In this document: positions 51,721 to 62,039 of the stretch, piece after piece | How positions within the stretch are numbered: position 1 is the first letter of the stretch | Layout: every line of letters starts with the position of its first letter | Position numbers and translations under genes: made by a program | Assembly (NCBI GenBank): GCA_023362775.1 | Contig: JALMGJ010000003.1 | Coordinates: 181,137,725 to 181,201,724 of the forward strand | Direction of reading: 5' to 3' | Source of the DNA: Charina bottae | Lineage: Eukaryota > Chordata > Lepidosauria > Squamata > Charinaidae | DNA: 64,000 nt | The notes under the pieces: model-generated | What the model saw: the letters and a program-made list of their open reading frames with translations, nothing else | Told to the model about the DNA's origin: nothing | Databases searched by the model: none

Positions 51721-52800
51721 CATGATAAGATTGTACTTGTATATTCCTATTGTTTGTGTTACCCCTATGCTCTTATATGGAGCTGAAGTTTGGGGCTTAA
51801 AACATATATCACTATTAGAACAAACACAATCACAGCATCTGAGAAGTATTTTGGGTGTGGATAAAACGACTTCAGCTGCTGCAGTTAGAGCTGAATTGGG
51901 AATTTATACAATTTGTTCTTTGTCTAAAATCAGGGCATACAATTATTGGTGTAAAATTAACTCTAGGGAAACTGACAGGCTCCCAAGATTGTGTCTGTCA
52001 GAACAGACAAAATCTCAGTTACAGACTTTTGGATTGTACGACTGACAAATTATATTAGGAGCTGTGGTCTCCCTGTCTCTTGTACAATTGGAGAACAGGC
52101 TAAAAAGATTGCTGCACAAAGAATCTTGGATATATTTATTATTTATCATATTTATATCCTGCCCATCTCCCTCACAAGGACGGACCCTGGGCGGTTATAT
52201 AGAAGCACAGAAGGATATAGCCATCCTTAGTATGGTCGGCACATTGAAATGGATGAGCCGCTACAAACGTACCTTCCAAACTGCTAAGTATTTAAGCACA
52301 GAAATGCTTAAACATCTTAGGGCACTATTTACTTGAGCAAGATTCGAGCAGCTGGACACAATGGTTAAATATAGAAGATTTAACCAAGTCCCTTATAATG
52401 AACGTACTTGTATTTGAGGAGCTCCAGAGATAGAACATACAACGCACATTATTTGAATGTCAATTGTATAAGAGAGAGATCAGTATCTAGGACCGCACAT
52501 TAGACAAATGACCTATTGGGATCCTTATATTAAAACAACATATTTCATGTGCGGTCAGAATTCAAAAATTACTTATAATATGGACCTGTATTTGAACAAA
52601 ACAGTTCAGATGAGATCTGCATATGTGAGTGATTGAGGTAAACTGTAGGGGTGATACAGAAATATTTGCATTTTTATTCTTATTTAATTTGTTTCTTTTA
52701 TTCTATTTTTATATGCAGTCTTATTAATGTTCTGTGTTTTATATTCTGTACTTTGATATAACCTAATGGCTAATCAATAATAATAAACTAAACTAAACTA
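51721..52800 (+). mobile_element. Non-LTR retrotransposon (LINE) C-terminal fragment, clade uncertain
   Basis: The frame at 51722-52045 reads VTPMLLYGAEVWGLKHISLL, SQHLRSILGVDKTTSAAAVR and AELGIYTICSLSKIRAYNYW. This is the region after the polymerase domain in several LINE clades (AxLYGAEVWG...LGV...AxRxELG). Further remnants reach a zinc-knuckle-like stretch at about 52360-52460 and a short TAAAC tail repeat at about 52785-52800. It is not L2- or L1-like. It begins immediately at the 3' end of ANKRD12. Confidence 0.7.
52130..52205 (-). mobile_element. LINE-2/SINE-type 3' tail inserted in the LINE fragment (minus)
   Basis: TATTTATTATTTATCATATT then ATCCTGCCCATCTCCCTCAC and GGACCCTGGGCGGTTATAT: the common 3' end seen at several places in this window, splitting the older LINE piece. 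Confidence 0.65.
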
Positions 52801-53672
52801 TTGTTTGTGAACATATGATTAATATATTGCTATTTATGTTAGCAAAATACCTGCCACTGCCACTAAAAACTGACATTACGCTTTTACTTGCATATTTTGG
52901 ATCAGTCTCCCTAGCTTATTCAAATTTTGGCTTAATGTGATAGTTGAACCCAGCTACTGTTGTTTAAAAATAATGTGTATAAATATAACATTATGGATTA
53001 TATCTATGAACCCATAATATCTATCTTGAGCTCCTTGAGAATGGCTAGATACTATTAAGAAGGAATGGCATGTACTGTCATCTATTCACTGTCATTTTTT
53101 CCCATCCACTAACAGTGTTTGCAACTACTTCCTAATTTTGCCCCTACTTTGCAATGTGAATAATTTAAAAAATGAACATTTGTTCAGAAAATTAATGAAA
53201 ATATATTTTCTTTGGATGTGGCGAGGAAGGAAACCCCCTTTTACTTCTGAACTATGCTTAGGTTAGTTTTTATTTATTTTCCCCTATAGCGTTTTAGGAA
53301 AATCAGTGTAAACTAAGCTGATCCCTACCTGCCAAAATTCATTCCAGCCAAACAACAGCATTGAGAGCTATTAGATGGATAAGAGTAGAAGAATTGCCTT
53401 GGCGGATCAGTCCAAGCGTCTATCTCATCTAGAATGCTTAGCCAGATTCCTTTGGAAAACCTACAAACAAGTTATTAAAGAAACCATTAAACTCTGTGAT
53501 GAGCTATTATTACCCATTAGTAATTTTAATTGGTCAGTTTTACGTATTAGCTGTTGTATTTGAAAAAATCACAATATGAATAAAGATAGTGTAATGTGGA
53601 TACACATTACACTACATTACATCTGTTCATCACATAAGAAGCAGTTAAACCATTTTACTTCATTTTCTAGGT
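52801..53672. other. Intergenic sequence, nothing recognised
   Basis: AT-rich sequence with a short unremarkable frame at 53375-53563. No repeat family or gene recognised. Confidence 0.4.
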
Positions 53673-53783
53673 CATAGCTTTCCAAACTGTGTCACGACAC
53701 TTTAGTACTTGCGTCTAGTAAAGTGTCTAAATGATGCATGTCTAAAAAGTGTGTCACCAACATGAAAAGTTTGGAAAGCTCTG
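53673..53783. mobile_element. hAT-type miniature element, copy A (aged)
   Basis: Ends CATAGCTTTCCAAACTGTGT and AGTTTGGAAAGCTCTG are inverted repeats matching those of the two hAT elements inside the Gypsy element. The interior block CATGTCTAAAAAGTGTGTCA is shared with copy C. No matching 8-bp target duplication was found at its flanks. Confidence 0.6.
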
Positions 53784-53834
53784 TTTTATACATATACAGA
53801 TGCTTTGGTATGGCACAAATACCAAACCTGTAAT

Positions 53835-54215
53835 TATAAAAGAGCAGGTAGCAGCTATGGCCAGGAGGGCCTTTGCACAGGTTCATCTTGTGTGCCAGTT
53901 GCACCAGGGGCCCTTCAGATGGTCACTTGTGCTCTAGTCACCTCACAACTGGACTATTGTAATGCATTCTACATGGGGCTGGCCTTGAAGACCATCTGGA
54001 AGCTACAGCTGGGTAAAAATATAATGTCTCTTTGTGAAGTCCATGTGTCATTACTGCTACATGAGCTGCATTGGTTACCAGTTGGTTTCCAGGCGCAATT
54101 CGAGATGTTGGGTGTCATTTATAAAGCCCTTCATGGCATAGGGCCTGGTTATTTGAGGGACCTCCTGTCTCCAGTTGTTTCTGCCCATCTTGCTCTCTTT
54201 GCCTTTTCTTGTGGA
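53835..54215 (+). mobile_element. LINE-2-type C-terminal fragment (plus)
   Basis: Encodes QVAAMARRAFAQVHLVCQL, SQLDYCNAFYMGLALKTIWK and LHELHWLPVGFQAQFEMLGV, then KALHGIGPGYLRDLLSP, with a frame change near 53900. It lacks a 3' UTR tail and is truncated on both sides. Confidence 0.85.
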
Positions 54216-54984
54216 ATGTAATACAGTAGGCTAGGCACAAAAAAACAAGAATGATGCAAAGCTTCCCAGCAGGTCTTCTGTTTTGCCATTTTGTTCCAAG
54301 AAAAAAAGGATGCCATTTGCCCAAATCAGGAAACGGTTAACAAGAGCTATAGCACAATTTGTTTGTGCACCTCACACGTGCTGTGATCTTATTTTTAAGT
54401 GCAGTTATTCCTGGGATTCAGGTCATTGCTGTTCAGGGAAGGTAAGCAGAGTGTTAGCTTTCTGGTACAGAGTATTATCTTCTCTACTGTATTATTTGCA
54501 GTTCCTTGGTGTGGCTCTACCCACAATCAATCAGCTGCCTGGGACATCATCTGCACTCAGCTTAAAGGTGCCATCAGGCTTGTATGTATATAAGTACCTG
54601 CTCTGTTTACTGGAAGTGAAGGCCTTTTTTTCCTCCAAGGGGGGTGTGGGAGAGAAAGAGGAAAGCAAGTATTGCATTTACAGCTATGTTCTCATGCTTT
54701 AAAATGGATTACTTAAGCCCTGCATGGAGCTTGGCATGAACTGCAGCAAGCAATTAAGAGTCACTGGCCTATTTTTCCTATTCAGTCAGTTGCTGGGTAT
54801 GCACATGCTAAGCCACAGTTAAACCATGATTTATTGAGTAAACCCAAATTGGCTGTTCTCATATAACATGCTAACTCATAAACTATGGCTTATTAACACA
54901 ACAGTTGGATTCATTCAGCAGGCAAAACCAAATAAATCACATTGTGTCTGATTATAATTATAGACTGTTTCTTATTACTATTTG
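54216..54984. other. Intergenic sequence, nothing recognised
   Basis: A 139-codon frame (54283-54702) is present but shows no known domain and no codon bias suggesting a gene. Ends at the ATTTG duplication of the Gypsy element. Confidence 0.4.
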
Positions 54985-55366
54985 TGTGATGACCCTGATT
55001 TCAATGACCCAATAATCGCTTCTCCATGCAGTTCTTTTGAATTGCAGAATAAACTTTATTAAGGTTACATGTAAATCAAAGCATTCTCAAAGACCCGAAT
55101 GACGTTTCCCACCAAAAGATTGAATTTAGCTTTCCCCCCCTTATGCCAGCCTCCTCACGCCCCATGATGTCAGTGTCCGTTACTTTGTCACTCCGTTCAA
55201 GCAGCCCCCTCCACACTCGTGCAGGTGGACAACCTTGACGATCTGCAAAACAGGCTCCAACAGTCTGGTGCGGATTCTGGAATGTGCTCCCCCTCCCATC
55301 CTGAGTCTGTGCGGCTGACACGTATCTGCGAAAGTACATGGCAGGATTCAAACTGGAACCCTGACA
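54985..55366 (-). repeat. 3' LTR of the Gypsy element
   Basis: 382-bp long terminal repeat, 3' in the element's own direction. By eye it differs from the other LTR at about 14 positions plus one 3-bp indel (ATGATGTC versus ATGTC). On the plus-strand side of it, the run TGCCGCCCCCCAAAC (55367-55381) is the complement of a purine-rich tract, the likely polypurine priming site. Confidence 0.93.
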
Positions 55367-55492
55367 TGCCGCCCCCCAAACAAAAGAAGAGACAAAGAGA
55401 ATAATATATAGTAGATATTGTAGGCTTGCTTCAGAATCATTGTTTCATGTCCTGTAAAAGAAATTTAAAAACCATTAATCAAAAGGAAAAGG

Positions 55493-55771
55493 TTAGTGAG
55501 GTTTATCGGAAAACTTGCGGGAAAATTGAGTGGTGAGTTTCGGAGCACAGACATGTTTCTTCTCCACCGACTCATTAAAGCTGTTTGGCAAATGCTGCCA
55601 TTGAACTAAATACTGAAGTTTTCCCCTGTGGAATCTGGAATCAAGGATATTTTTTACTTCAACGTGTTGTTCTCCTTCCACCATGATAGGGGGAGGTTCT
55701 GGCTGTTCGGGATGCCATTTTTCAGAAAATTTTACAGGTTTTAACAGGTTGATATGGAACACTGGATGCAC
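55493..55771 (-). pseudogene. Gypsy pol C-terminus with chromodomain-like segment
   Basis: Frame of 92 codons: HPVFHINLLKPV, the conserved linker at the end of Gypsy integrases, then VEVKNILDSRFHRGKLQYLV and QWQHLP, a chromodomain-type fold (V-x-ILD-R-x-Y-LV-W). In active relatives this directs integration to particular chromatin. It is separated from the integrase frame by a stop at about 55772. Confidence 0.8.
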
Positions 55772-55774
55772 TTT

Positions 55775-56235
55775 TCATAGATTTTTTGGCAAATCTAATT
55801 GAGCAGTTACTGGATTAATTACGTTGGTGATCGTAAATGGTCCTATGTATTTCAGCCCTAATTTTTTAGATGGTTGTTTAGTACGGAGGTGTTTCGTTGA
55901 CAGGTAAACCTTGTCTCCAATTTTCAGTTGCCATTCAAGAGATCGCTTTTTATCTGCAAACCTTTTATAGCTGTCTTTTGCCTCTTGTAAAGTCTGTTTC
56001 ATAATTGGCCAGTTGGCTGTAACTTCAGCGATCCATTTGTCAGCTAATAAAGAGTTGGGTGCGTCTTGAGAAGGGTGAGAGGGTAAATCGGGTATTGGCA
56101 CAAAGTCTTGACCAGTAGCTATTTTAAAAGGGGAAAATCCCATACTCAGGTGCACCGCATTGTTGTATGCAACTTCAGCAAACGGCAACAAGTCAACCCA
56201 ATCATTTTGTTGATAACTAATGTAACACCTTAAAT
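55775..56235 (-). pseudogene. Gypsy integrase C-terminal part
   Basis: Contains the region after the catalytic core (NDWVDLLPFAEVAYNNAVHL, FSPFKIATGQDFVPIPDL) and the GPY/F-like module (LGLKYIGPFTITNVINPVTA). Upstream in the coding direction the frame enters the hAT insertion at 56236, which separates it from the catalytic core. Confidence 0.85.
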
Positions 56236-56759
56236 CAGGGCTTTCCAAACTTTTGCCGTTGGCGACACACCAACGGCCGGCCCAAAAAAACCCAGAAGCG
56301 CCGCTGCTAGTGTGGCGCGCAAAAACCCGGAAGCGCCGGCGGCGGTGCTTCTCAGTTGCCACCGCAGCGGCAGCGGCTGCCCCTTTGAAACAGCAGGCTC
56401 CAAGGACCCCAAAAATGCCTTCAGTTCCAGCAGGGAGGCGAAAAGCCTCCCCACACACGCTGCCGGGCTTTCGGGCTCACAGCTGATCAGTACGGGGGGG
56501 GGCCCTGGGTGGAAATTCTCCCCGCAGATCAGCTGAGCGCCGGAAAGCCCAGCAGCGTGTGCGCGGCGAGGCTTTCCACCTCCCTACCGGAATCAAGGTC
56601 ATTTTCGGGGTCCACGGAGCCTGCCCTTTCGAAGGGGCAGCCACTGCCGCCGCGCAGCAACCTAGAAGCACTGCCGGCGCCTCTGGGTTGTCACGCGACA
56701 CACTTGGGGCCCCCAGGCGACACAGTATTGTGTCACAACACACAGTTTGGAAAGCCCTG
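56236..56759. mobile_element. hAT-type miniature element, copy B, inside Gypsy integrase
   Basis: Ends CAGGGCTTTCCAAACT and AGTTTGGAAAGCCCTG are 16-bp inverted repeats. Flanking 8-bp duplications CCTTAAAT (56228-56235) and CCTTAAAT (56760-56767) are identical, diagnostic of the hAT superfamily. The interior is 524 bp in total, GC-rich and repeated in inverted orientation (AAAACCCGGAAGCGCC near 56330, GGCTTTCCACC near 56570), with no transposase. It split the integrase gene after the Gypsy element had inserted. Confidence 0.92.
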
Positions 56760-56767
56760 CCTTAAAT

Positions 56768-57359
56768 ATTGCTCTAGTACAGCATTCAGACGTTCAGTCG
56801 CTCCATCCGTCTGCGGATGGAATGACGAGCTTAAACTCTGTTCGGCCCCAATTAGTTTTAAAAATGGTCTCCAAAATTTTGAGGTAAATTGACTTCTGCG
56901 GTCACTGATCACCCTCTTGGGGACCCCGTGAGGGTGATAGACGTGTTGAATAAAGAGCTTTGCAAGCTGGTTGGCAGATAGTACCCCCTTGCACAGGATG
57001 AAATGAGCTTGTTTTGAAAACAAATCAGTAACTACCCAAATCACTGTTTTTTTCTTGCTTTCTGGCAAATCTACAATAAAATCCATAGCGATTTGCTTCC
57101 AAGGCTGAGAAGGGTTCGCCACTGGTTGCAACAATCCTACTGGCTTTCCAGTGGGTTTCTTTGTAGTGGCACAGATAGGACAGGTGGTTACATAGTCTTT
57201 TACATCTTTCCTCAGTGTGGGCCACCAAAACTGCCTTCTGACCAGATGCAGTGTCTTTACAAATCCAAAATGGCCAGCTACTTTGTCATCATGACACCTT
57301 TCTAAAATGTGTTTCCTTAAAGCACTAGGAATATACAGTTTCTCCCCATTCCACCACAA
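56768..57359 (-). pseudogene. Gypsy integrase zinc-binding and catalytic domains
   Basis: One open frame with the H-H-C-C zinc finger (KHILERCHDDKVAGHFG, then CPICATTKK) and the catalytic D-D-E region: AMDFIVDLPES, HGVPKRVISDRRSQF and ERLNAVLEQYLR. All three acidic residues can be seen. The frame is then cut by hAT copy B. Confidence 0.9.
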
Positions 57360-58720
57360 TCCATTACTTTCGTGGAGAGTTGTTTATGTGCCAACCACCA
57401 AAGATCCTTTTGTATTTCAGTTCTCATTTCATTAATGCTGTATTCTTTGCTCTTTTTAATTCATCTTGGTCTAGACCCAGTTGTTTGGGAGACATTAATT
57501 ACCTCCTCCCTTTGGCTATCATGTTGTTGTAATCTAGAAAGGTTGTCAGCTAGAAAAAATTTTCCTGCAGGAAGATACTTTAATGTAAAATTGAACCGAC
57601 TGAAGAATTCAGCTCAGCGCACCTGCTTTGGATTCAATTTACGTGGTGATTTTAATGCCTCTAGATTTTTGTGATCAGTCCATACTTCAAATGGGTGGGG
57701 GGACCCCTCAAACAAGTGTCTCCAAGTAGCTAATTTATTTATTTATTTTTCAATTTCTATCACCGCACCACCATCTCCCCCAAAGGGGACTCTGGGCGGT
57801 TGCATGACGTATGGCAAAAGCCTCCTTCTCCCAAACATGCCAACGTCTCTGAGAATTTGCAGGAGATATATGCGCAAGGTCTTAATACAATATTGGAATC
57901 TTGCTGTAAAAGTACAGACCCAACCGCCATATCTGAAGCGTCAGTATGAATGACAAAGGGTTTCTCAGAATCAGGGTGTTTTAAAATTGGCTCTGCTGTG
58001 AAAAGTGCCTTCAATTTATCGAAAGCAGCTTGGCACTCTGGAGTTCATTTCAATACCACCCCCGGTTTTGCTGCTTTCGGTGCCTCACCCTGACTTTTTG
58101 TTCTTAAAAGATCAGTTAAGGGTAGGGCAATTTGAGCAAAGTTGGGTATGAACTGCTGATAGAAATTTGAAAACACTAGGAATGATTGCAATTGCCTCTG
58201 GGTTCCTGGAGGTTCCCACCCCAATACATCGCACACTTTCGCTGGATCCATTTCAATCCCCTGATGAGATATTCTATATACCAAATAGTCCAATTTCTCT
58301 TTATGGAATTCGCATTTTGATAATTTAACATACAACTGAGCTTTTAACAGTCTCTTTAACACTTCATGCACCAGTTCTACGTGTTATTCCATCGTCTCGG
58401 TATAGATTAAAATGTCCCCAGGACTCCTCTGTATAAAAACTCATGTAGCACCTCATTGATTAAATTCATGAAGACCCCAGGGGTTCCAGATAGGCTGAAC
58501 AGCATGACCCGATATTGGAAGCACCCAAATTGACAATTAAAGGCAGTCTTCCATTCATCCCCCTCACGTATGCGCATTCTGAAGTACGCTTCTCTTACGT
58601 CCAACTTGGTAAAGATTTTTCCTTTTGTGAGGTGGGCTAGCATGTCTTTCAGTAAAGATAGAGGATACTGGTTGGAAATACAAATGGCATTTAGACCCCT
58701 GTAATTGGTACACCGTCTCA
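57360..58720 (-). pseudogene. Gypsy reverse transcriptase and RNase H, frameshifted
   Basis: From high to low coordinates: the RT start (CTNYRGLNAICISNQYPLSL, TKLDVREAYFRMRIREGDEW) to about 58430. There the stretch that should hold the polymerase catalytic aspartates is damaged by a small deletion/frameshift. Next come the thumb/connection (SKCEFHKEKLDYLVYRIS, 58371-58045) and RNase H (FVIHTDASDMAVGSVLLQQ, 58014-57810). RNase H is split by a LINE-2 tail at about 57731-57806 and resumes with [18 protein letters not shown]. At least three frame changes. Confidence 0.88.
57731..57806 (-). mobile_element. LINE-2 3' tail inserted in Gypsy RNase H
   Basis: TAATTTATTTATTTATTTTT followed by ATCACCGCACCACCATCTCC and GGGGACTCTGGGCGGTTGCA: the 3' 70 bp of the LINE-2 family with an AAAT tail on the minus strand. 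It sits between two conserved RNase H segments, so it inserted after the Gypsy element. Confidence 0.85.
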
Positions 58721-59430
58721 ATGAGCCATCTTTTTTTTCCTGAATAATACAGGGGCTGCCACTGGCGAAGTGGCCGGCTCAATGAAACCACGCTCTAGAT
58801 TTTTGTCAATAAATTTTTTCAATTCTTGTAATTCTTTGTGGGTCATGGAACATAGCTTGGTTTTTGGTAAAACTGCCCCAGGTTCGACCTCAATAGCACA
58901 GTCTGTTTTACGGTGGGGTGGTAATTGATTTGACTCAGCCTCATCAAACACAACGTTTAACTCATCATATTGCTCAGGAATTTTCGCTTCCTCGTTTGAC
59001 TGACTGCCACTTTCAATTCCAGCAGCTCCCATCTCGGTTTCAATTTGGATATCCTCGGCTTCCAACCCTCCATAAGACCTATCCACAAATTCCAGCTCCC
59101 CGTAAACCCAGACTACATGGAGATTTCTCTCCCTTAGCCATTTCAAGCCTAGGACTATTGGCTGGTTGGCTATTGGGGCCACGCTAAATCTCAAAGTCTC
59201 TTTGTGGGTCCCAATTTTCATTTTTACTGCTTCTGTATATTATTCCACTGGAACCCCTTTCATATCGGACCCATCAAGTTGACAAAAAATTATGGGGACT
59301 TTGAGTTTATGTAATTTTAGCCTCCAGTCACTATGGCAGGGTGAATCAAGAATCTTGAGCACCCAGAGTCCAGCATGGCCAATAAACTGGCTTGCTCCCT
59401 CCCATCCAAAGTTTCAATTTTTACCTTAAC
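58718..59430 (-). pseudogene. Gypsy protease and start of reverse transcriptase
   Basis: Around 59360-59385 the minus strand reads LLAMLDSGCS, the aspartic-protease active-site motif (D-S-G). A frame change follows, then 59221-58718 carries the protease C-terminal part (QPIVLGLKWLRERNLHVVW), a linker and the RT N-terminal FIEPATSPVAAPVLFRKKK. It ends at a frameshift at about 58720. Confidence 0.85.
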
Positions 59431-60990
59431 TTGCATGGTTGGACAATCTCCGCTCACCAGTGGATCGGTGCGCCCGTTGGTAAATGCCTGTCCTCCCGCG
59501 CATCTTAGGACAGGCAGTTGGAGTTTCCCGCTGGCTGGAATTCTTCATCTGTTGAGTCATTCTCCTCATTGAAAGGATCTTGCTTGTTCCATTCCTCAAT
59601 TGCCCTGCCACTCCTTTATACTTTGGAGTGACTTGCTTGCTTCCTTTATCCTCTGGTTTCTTTCTCAGAAGACTAGTCACTTGTGGGCAGTTGCCGATGC
59701 GATGACCTTCTTAAAACATAATCCACTTTTCGCTCAACATTCTTTTTCTTCTTCCCAAGATTTTTGTTTGGGTTCTCACTTGACTAAAGGTGCAGCGCTG
59801 ACTGGTTTTTTGCTCACATTCTGGAACTGCCGGTGGGTTCTCAAATGTAATTTTGTGTTTTCTACTTTACCAGCTAACTGAATCCATTCATCTAGGGCAG
59901 AGCTTTCCAAACTGTGTCGGGACATGTTAGTGTGTCCGCTGCAGTGTCTGGATGTGTCGCGGCTGCTGCTGCCTCCAAGACCTGCCAGGATTCCACGCAG
60001 GTCCTAGTGCCTGCCTTGTGCCTTGCTGCCTCCAAACCTGCTGTGATTTCACGCAGGTCCTAGTGCCTGCCTTGTGCCCTGCTGTAAGAGTGTGTCGTGA
60101 AATGATGCCCTACTGTAAGTGTGTTGTGAAATTATGCATGTCTAAAAAGTGTGTCACCAACATGAAAATTTTGGAAAGCTCTGATCTAGGGTGTCTGGGT
60201 CCCCTCGTCCCAATGCCATCTCTATGATATCTGATCTGAGACCCAATTGGAAGTATTCTATTTGGAAAGTTTCTGGCCAATCTGGTAGTCTGCTTTCCAG
60301 TTTTCTAAACTCCATGGCATATTCGGCTACTGAATAGTTGCCTTGTCTCAGATTTTGCAGTTCAACTCTAGCAGACATTTTTGACAGCGTGTCTTCGAAC
60401 CATTTTCGTAGAGCGACCATGAATGCATTAAAATTGTCTAACTCTTTAGCCTTCGCTTCGTGCATGACCACCAACCAGTCCGCTGCCTCCCCCTCCAAAT
60501 AACCGGAAACATATCTCACTTTAGCTTTTTCGTTTGCGAAAGAGCTCTCGAACTCTTCCATGAAGCCACAAACGTGGGTCAAGAAGCATGCTAACTTTTT
60601 TGGATCCCCATCAAATTTCATCTTTAATTTGTTACCTCCCGGGGGTCTAAGGAGCGGAGGAAAGGGCTTTGGTCGTTATATGTCTTACTTTTAGTTGAGA
60701 TTTGTTGATTTCTTCAGGTTCCGACATCTCCTCTTCCTCATCGCTGTCATCGGTAGTTTCTCCCTCTGCCGATGGGATCGTTGGGCTAGCTGCTCTTTGT
60801 GAAGGCTGTCCACCTTCCAGCTTTTGTAGTATCTTGTCCACTGCAAGTTTGATTGAAGCTACTTGTTGACTTACTGACTCTAGTTCGAAATCCATTAGGG
60901 AGGTCTTAGCTTCCAAAGAACTCATTATTTGGGCTTGTGAGACTCGTGTCTTTGCAGCACACTTCCCCATGCCAGGTTTCACGCCACCTC
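59430..60990 (-). pseudogene. Gypsy gag, split by a hAT element
   Basis: Frame 60982-60647 (N-terminal coiled-coil-like part with an acidic DDSDEEEEMSEPEE stretch) and frame 60621-60154 (capsid-type part: FLTHVCGFMEEFESSFANEK, VRYVSGYLEGEAADWLVVM, LRQGNYSVAEYAMEFRKLES). Then hAT copy C interrupts it. A zinc-knuckle remnant GHRIGNCPQ lies at about 59680-59710 next to a Lys/Arg-rich stretch. In active elements this is the nucleocapsid and capsid protein. Confidence 0.85.
59898..60183. mobile_element. hAT-type miniature element, copy C, inside Gypsy gag
   Basis: Ends CAGAGCTTTCCAAACTGTGT and TTTTGGAAAGCTCTG; perfect 8-bp flanks ATCTAGGG at 59890-59897 and 60184-60191. The 286-bp body contains a tandem duplication of about 70 bp (TTCCACGCAGGTCCTAGTGC near 59990 and TTTCACGCAGGTCCTAGTGC near 60046). 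No transposase. Confidence 0.93.
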
Positions 60991-61335
60991 AAATCCCCAG
61001 AGACCACTCCGCACTGATTTTGGGAGTGGTAGCTTGAGGGATCTCGACGGATTCCAGGACCTCTTCCATGTCTTGCTTCTGGGAGCGTTTCTTCCAACCA
61101 CCCTTTGGTTCAAGTTGTACAGCTTTCTTCACCTTCAGGCTTGCGACTGGTTTTTGAGAAGTACTGGTTGCTCCTCAACAGCATCCTGAGGTTCCACATT
61201 CGAATCTTCCATGATCTGGTTTTCTGATATGCAGATTGTTAGTCTGCTACAATATCGACTCTCAAACGTAGGACTGTCCGAGGTTGCAGGACTGACCTCG
61301 TGTAGAATCGACATACATTGGGATTCAGGTCTTTC
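60991..61335 (-). other. Gypsy 5' leader between 5' LTR and gag
   Basis: Non-coding leader on the minus strand. Directly next to the LTR the minus strand reads GAAAGACCTGAATCCCAATG, without the TGG that begins most tRNA primer binding sites. The primer is therefore not evident from sequence. Confidence 0.6.
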
Positions 61336-61714
61336 TGTGATGACCCTGATTTCAGTGACCCAATAATCAATTCTTCATGCAGTTCTTTTGAATTGCAGAA
61401 TAAACTTTATTAATGTTACATGTAAATCAAAGCATTCTCAAAGACCCGAATGACGTTTCCCGCCAAAAGACTGAATTTAGCTTTCCCCCCCTTGTGCCAG
61501 CCTCCTCACGCCCCATGTCAGTGTCCGTTACTTTGTCACTCCGTTCAAGCAGCCCCCTCCACATTCGTGCAGGTGGACGATCTTGACGATCTGCAAAACA
61601 GGCTCCAACAGTCTGGTGCGGATTCTGGAATGTGCTCCCCTTCCCATCCCGAGTCTGTGCAGCTGACACGTATCTGCGAAAGTACATGGCAGGATTCAAA
61701 CTGGAACCCTGACA
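61336..61714 (-). repeat. 5' LTR of the Gypsy element
   Basis: 379-bp LTR, 5' in the element's direction. It would carry the element's promoter, reading leftwards away from the CpG-rich region that begins about 330 bp to the right. TG...CA ends and the adjacent ATTTG duplication are intact. Confidence 0.93.
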
Positions 61715-61798
61715 ATTTGCTCACCGTATCAACTTACACAAAAACTTATACAAAAAGCACTTAGACCACGCTTCTAGCCACTTCACAAAGAATTAGGT

Positions 61799-61808
61799 AA
61801 CATGGCGG
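61799..61808 (+). promoter_or_regulatory. YY1-type motif AACATGGCGG
   Basis: AACATGGCGG matches the known YY1 core (AANATGGCG) found near many CpG-island transcription starts. It lies between the LTR and the CpG-rich block. This is a motif match only. Confidence 0.4.
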
Positions 61809-62039
61809 ACCAGGAGGGGAGACCACGCTTTTGTGTATAGCGACTATGGCGTAGGGCGTTTTAAACTCTTGTTCCAGTATCAGTTGCTTATTTTATACTG
61901 TTGCCCTACGCATACGACAAAATGTGTGAAAGAAAAGCAACAATCTACTTCGCCAAGCTCTGCAGTTTAAAAAAAAAAGGGTGTGTGAGAGAGGGAGAAC
62001 AAATTTTGTTCCCGTTTTACAGGCTTTTCAAAAACGAAT

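Larger units (their letters stand above)
54985..61714 (-). mobile_element. Ty3/Gypsy LTR retrotransposon, complete with both LTRs but inactive (minus)
   Basis: Two LTRs (54985-55366 and 61336-61714) both run TGTGATGACC...CCTGACA on the plus strand. They enclose gag, protease, reverse transcriptase, RNase H, integrase and a chromodomain-like C-terminus, all on the minus strand. The flanks are a perfect 5-bp duplication, ATTTG at 54980-54984 and 61715-61719. No envelope frame was seen. The chromodomain and the gene order place it among chromovirus-type Gypsy elements. Multiple frameshifts, a damaged polymerase centre and three later insertions (two hAT, one LINE-2 tail) make it defective. Confidence 0.95.

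Noticed and set aside
54283..54702. 139-codon plus-strand frame
   Set aside because: No recognisable domain, no conserved start context, and overlapping frames are equally plausible.
54985..61714. Endogenous retrovirus rather than Gypsy retrotransposon
   Set aside because: No envelope frame; integrase carries a chromodomain-like tail and the target duplication is 5 bp, fitting a Ty3/Gypsy chromovirus-type element.
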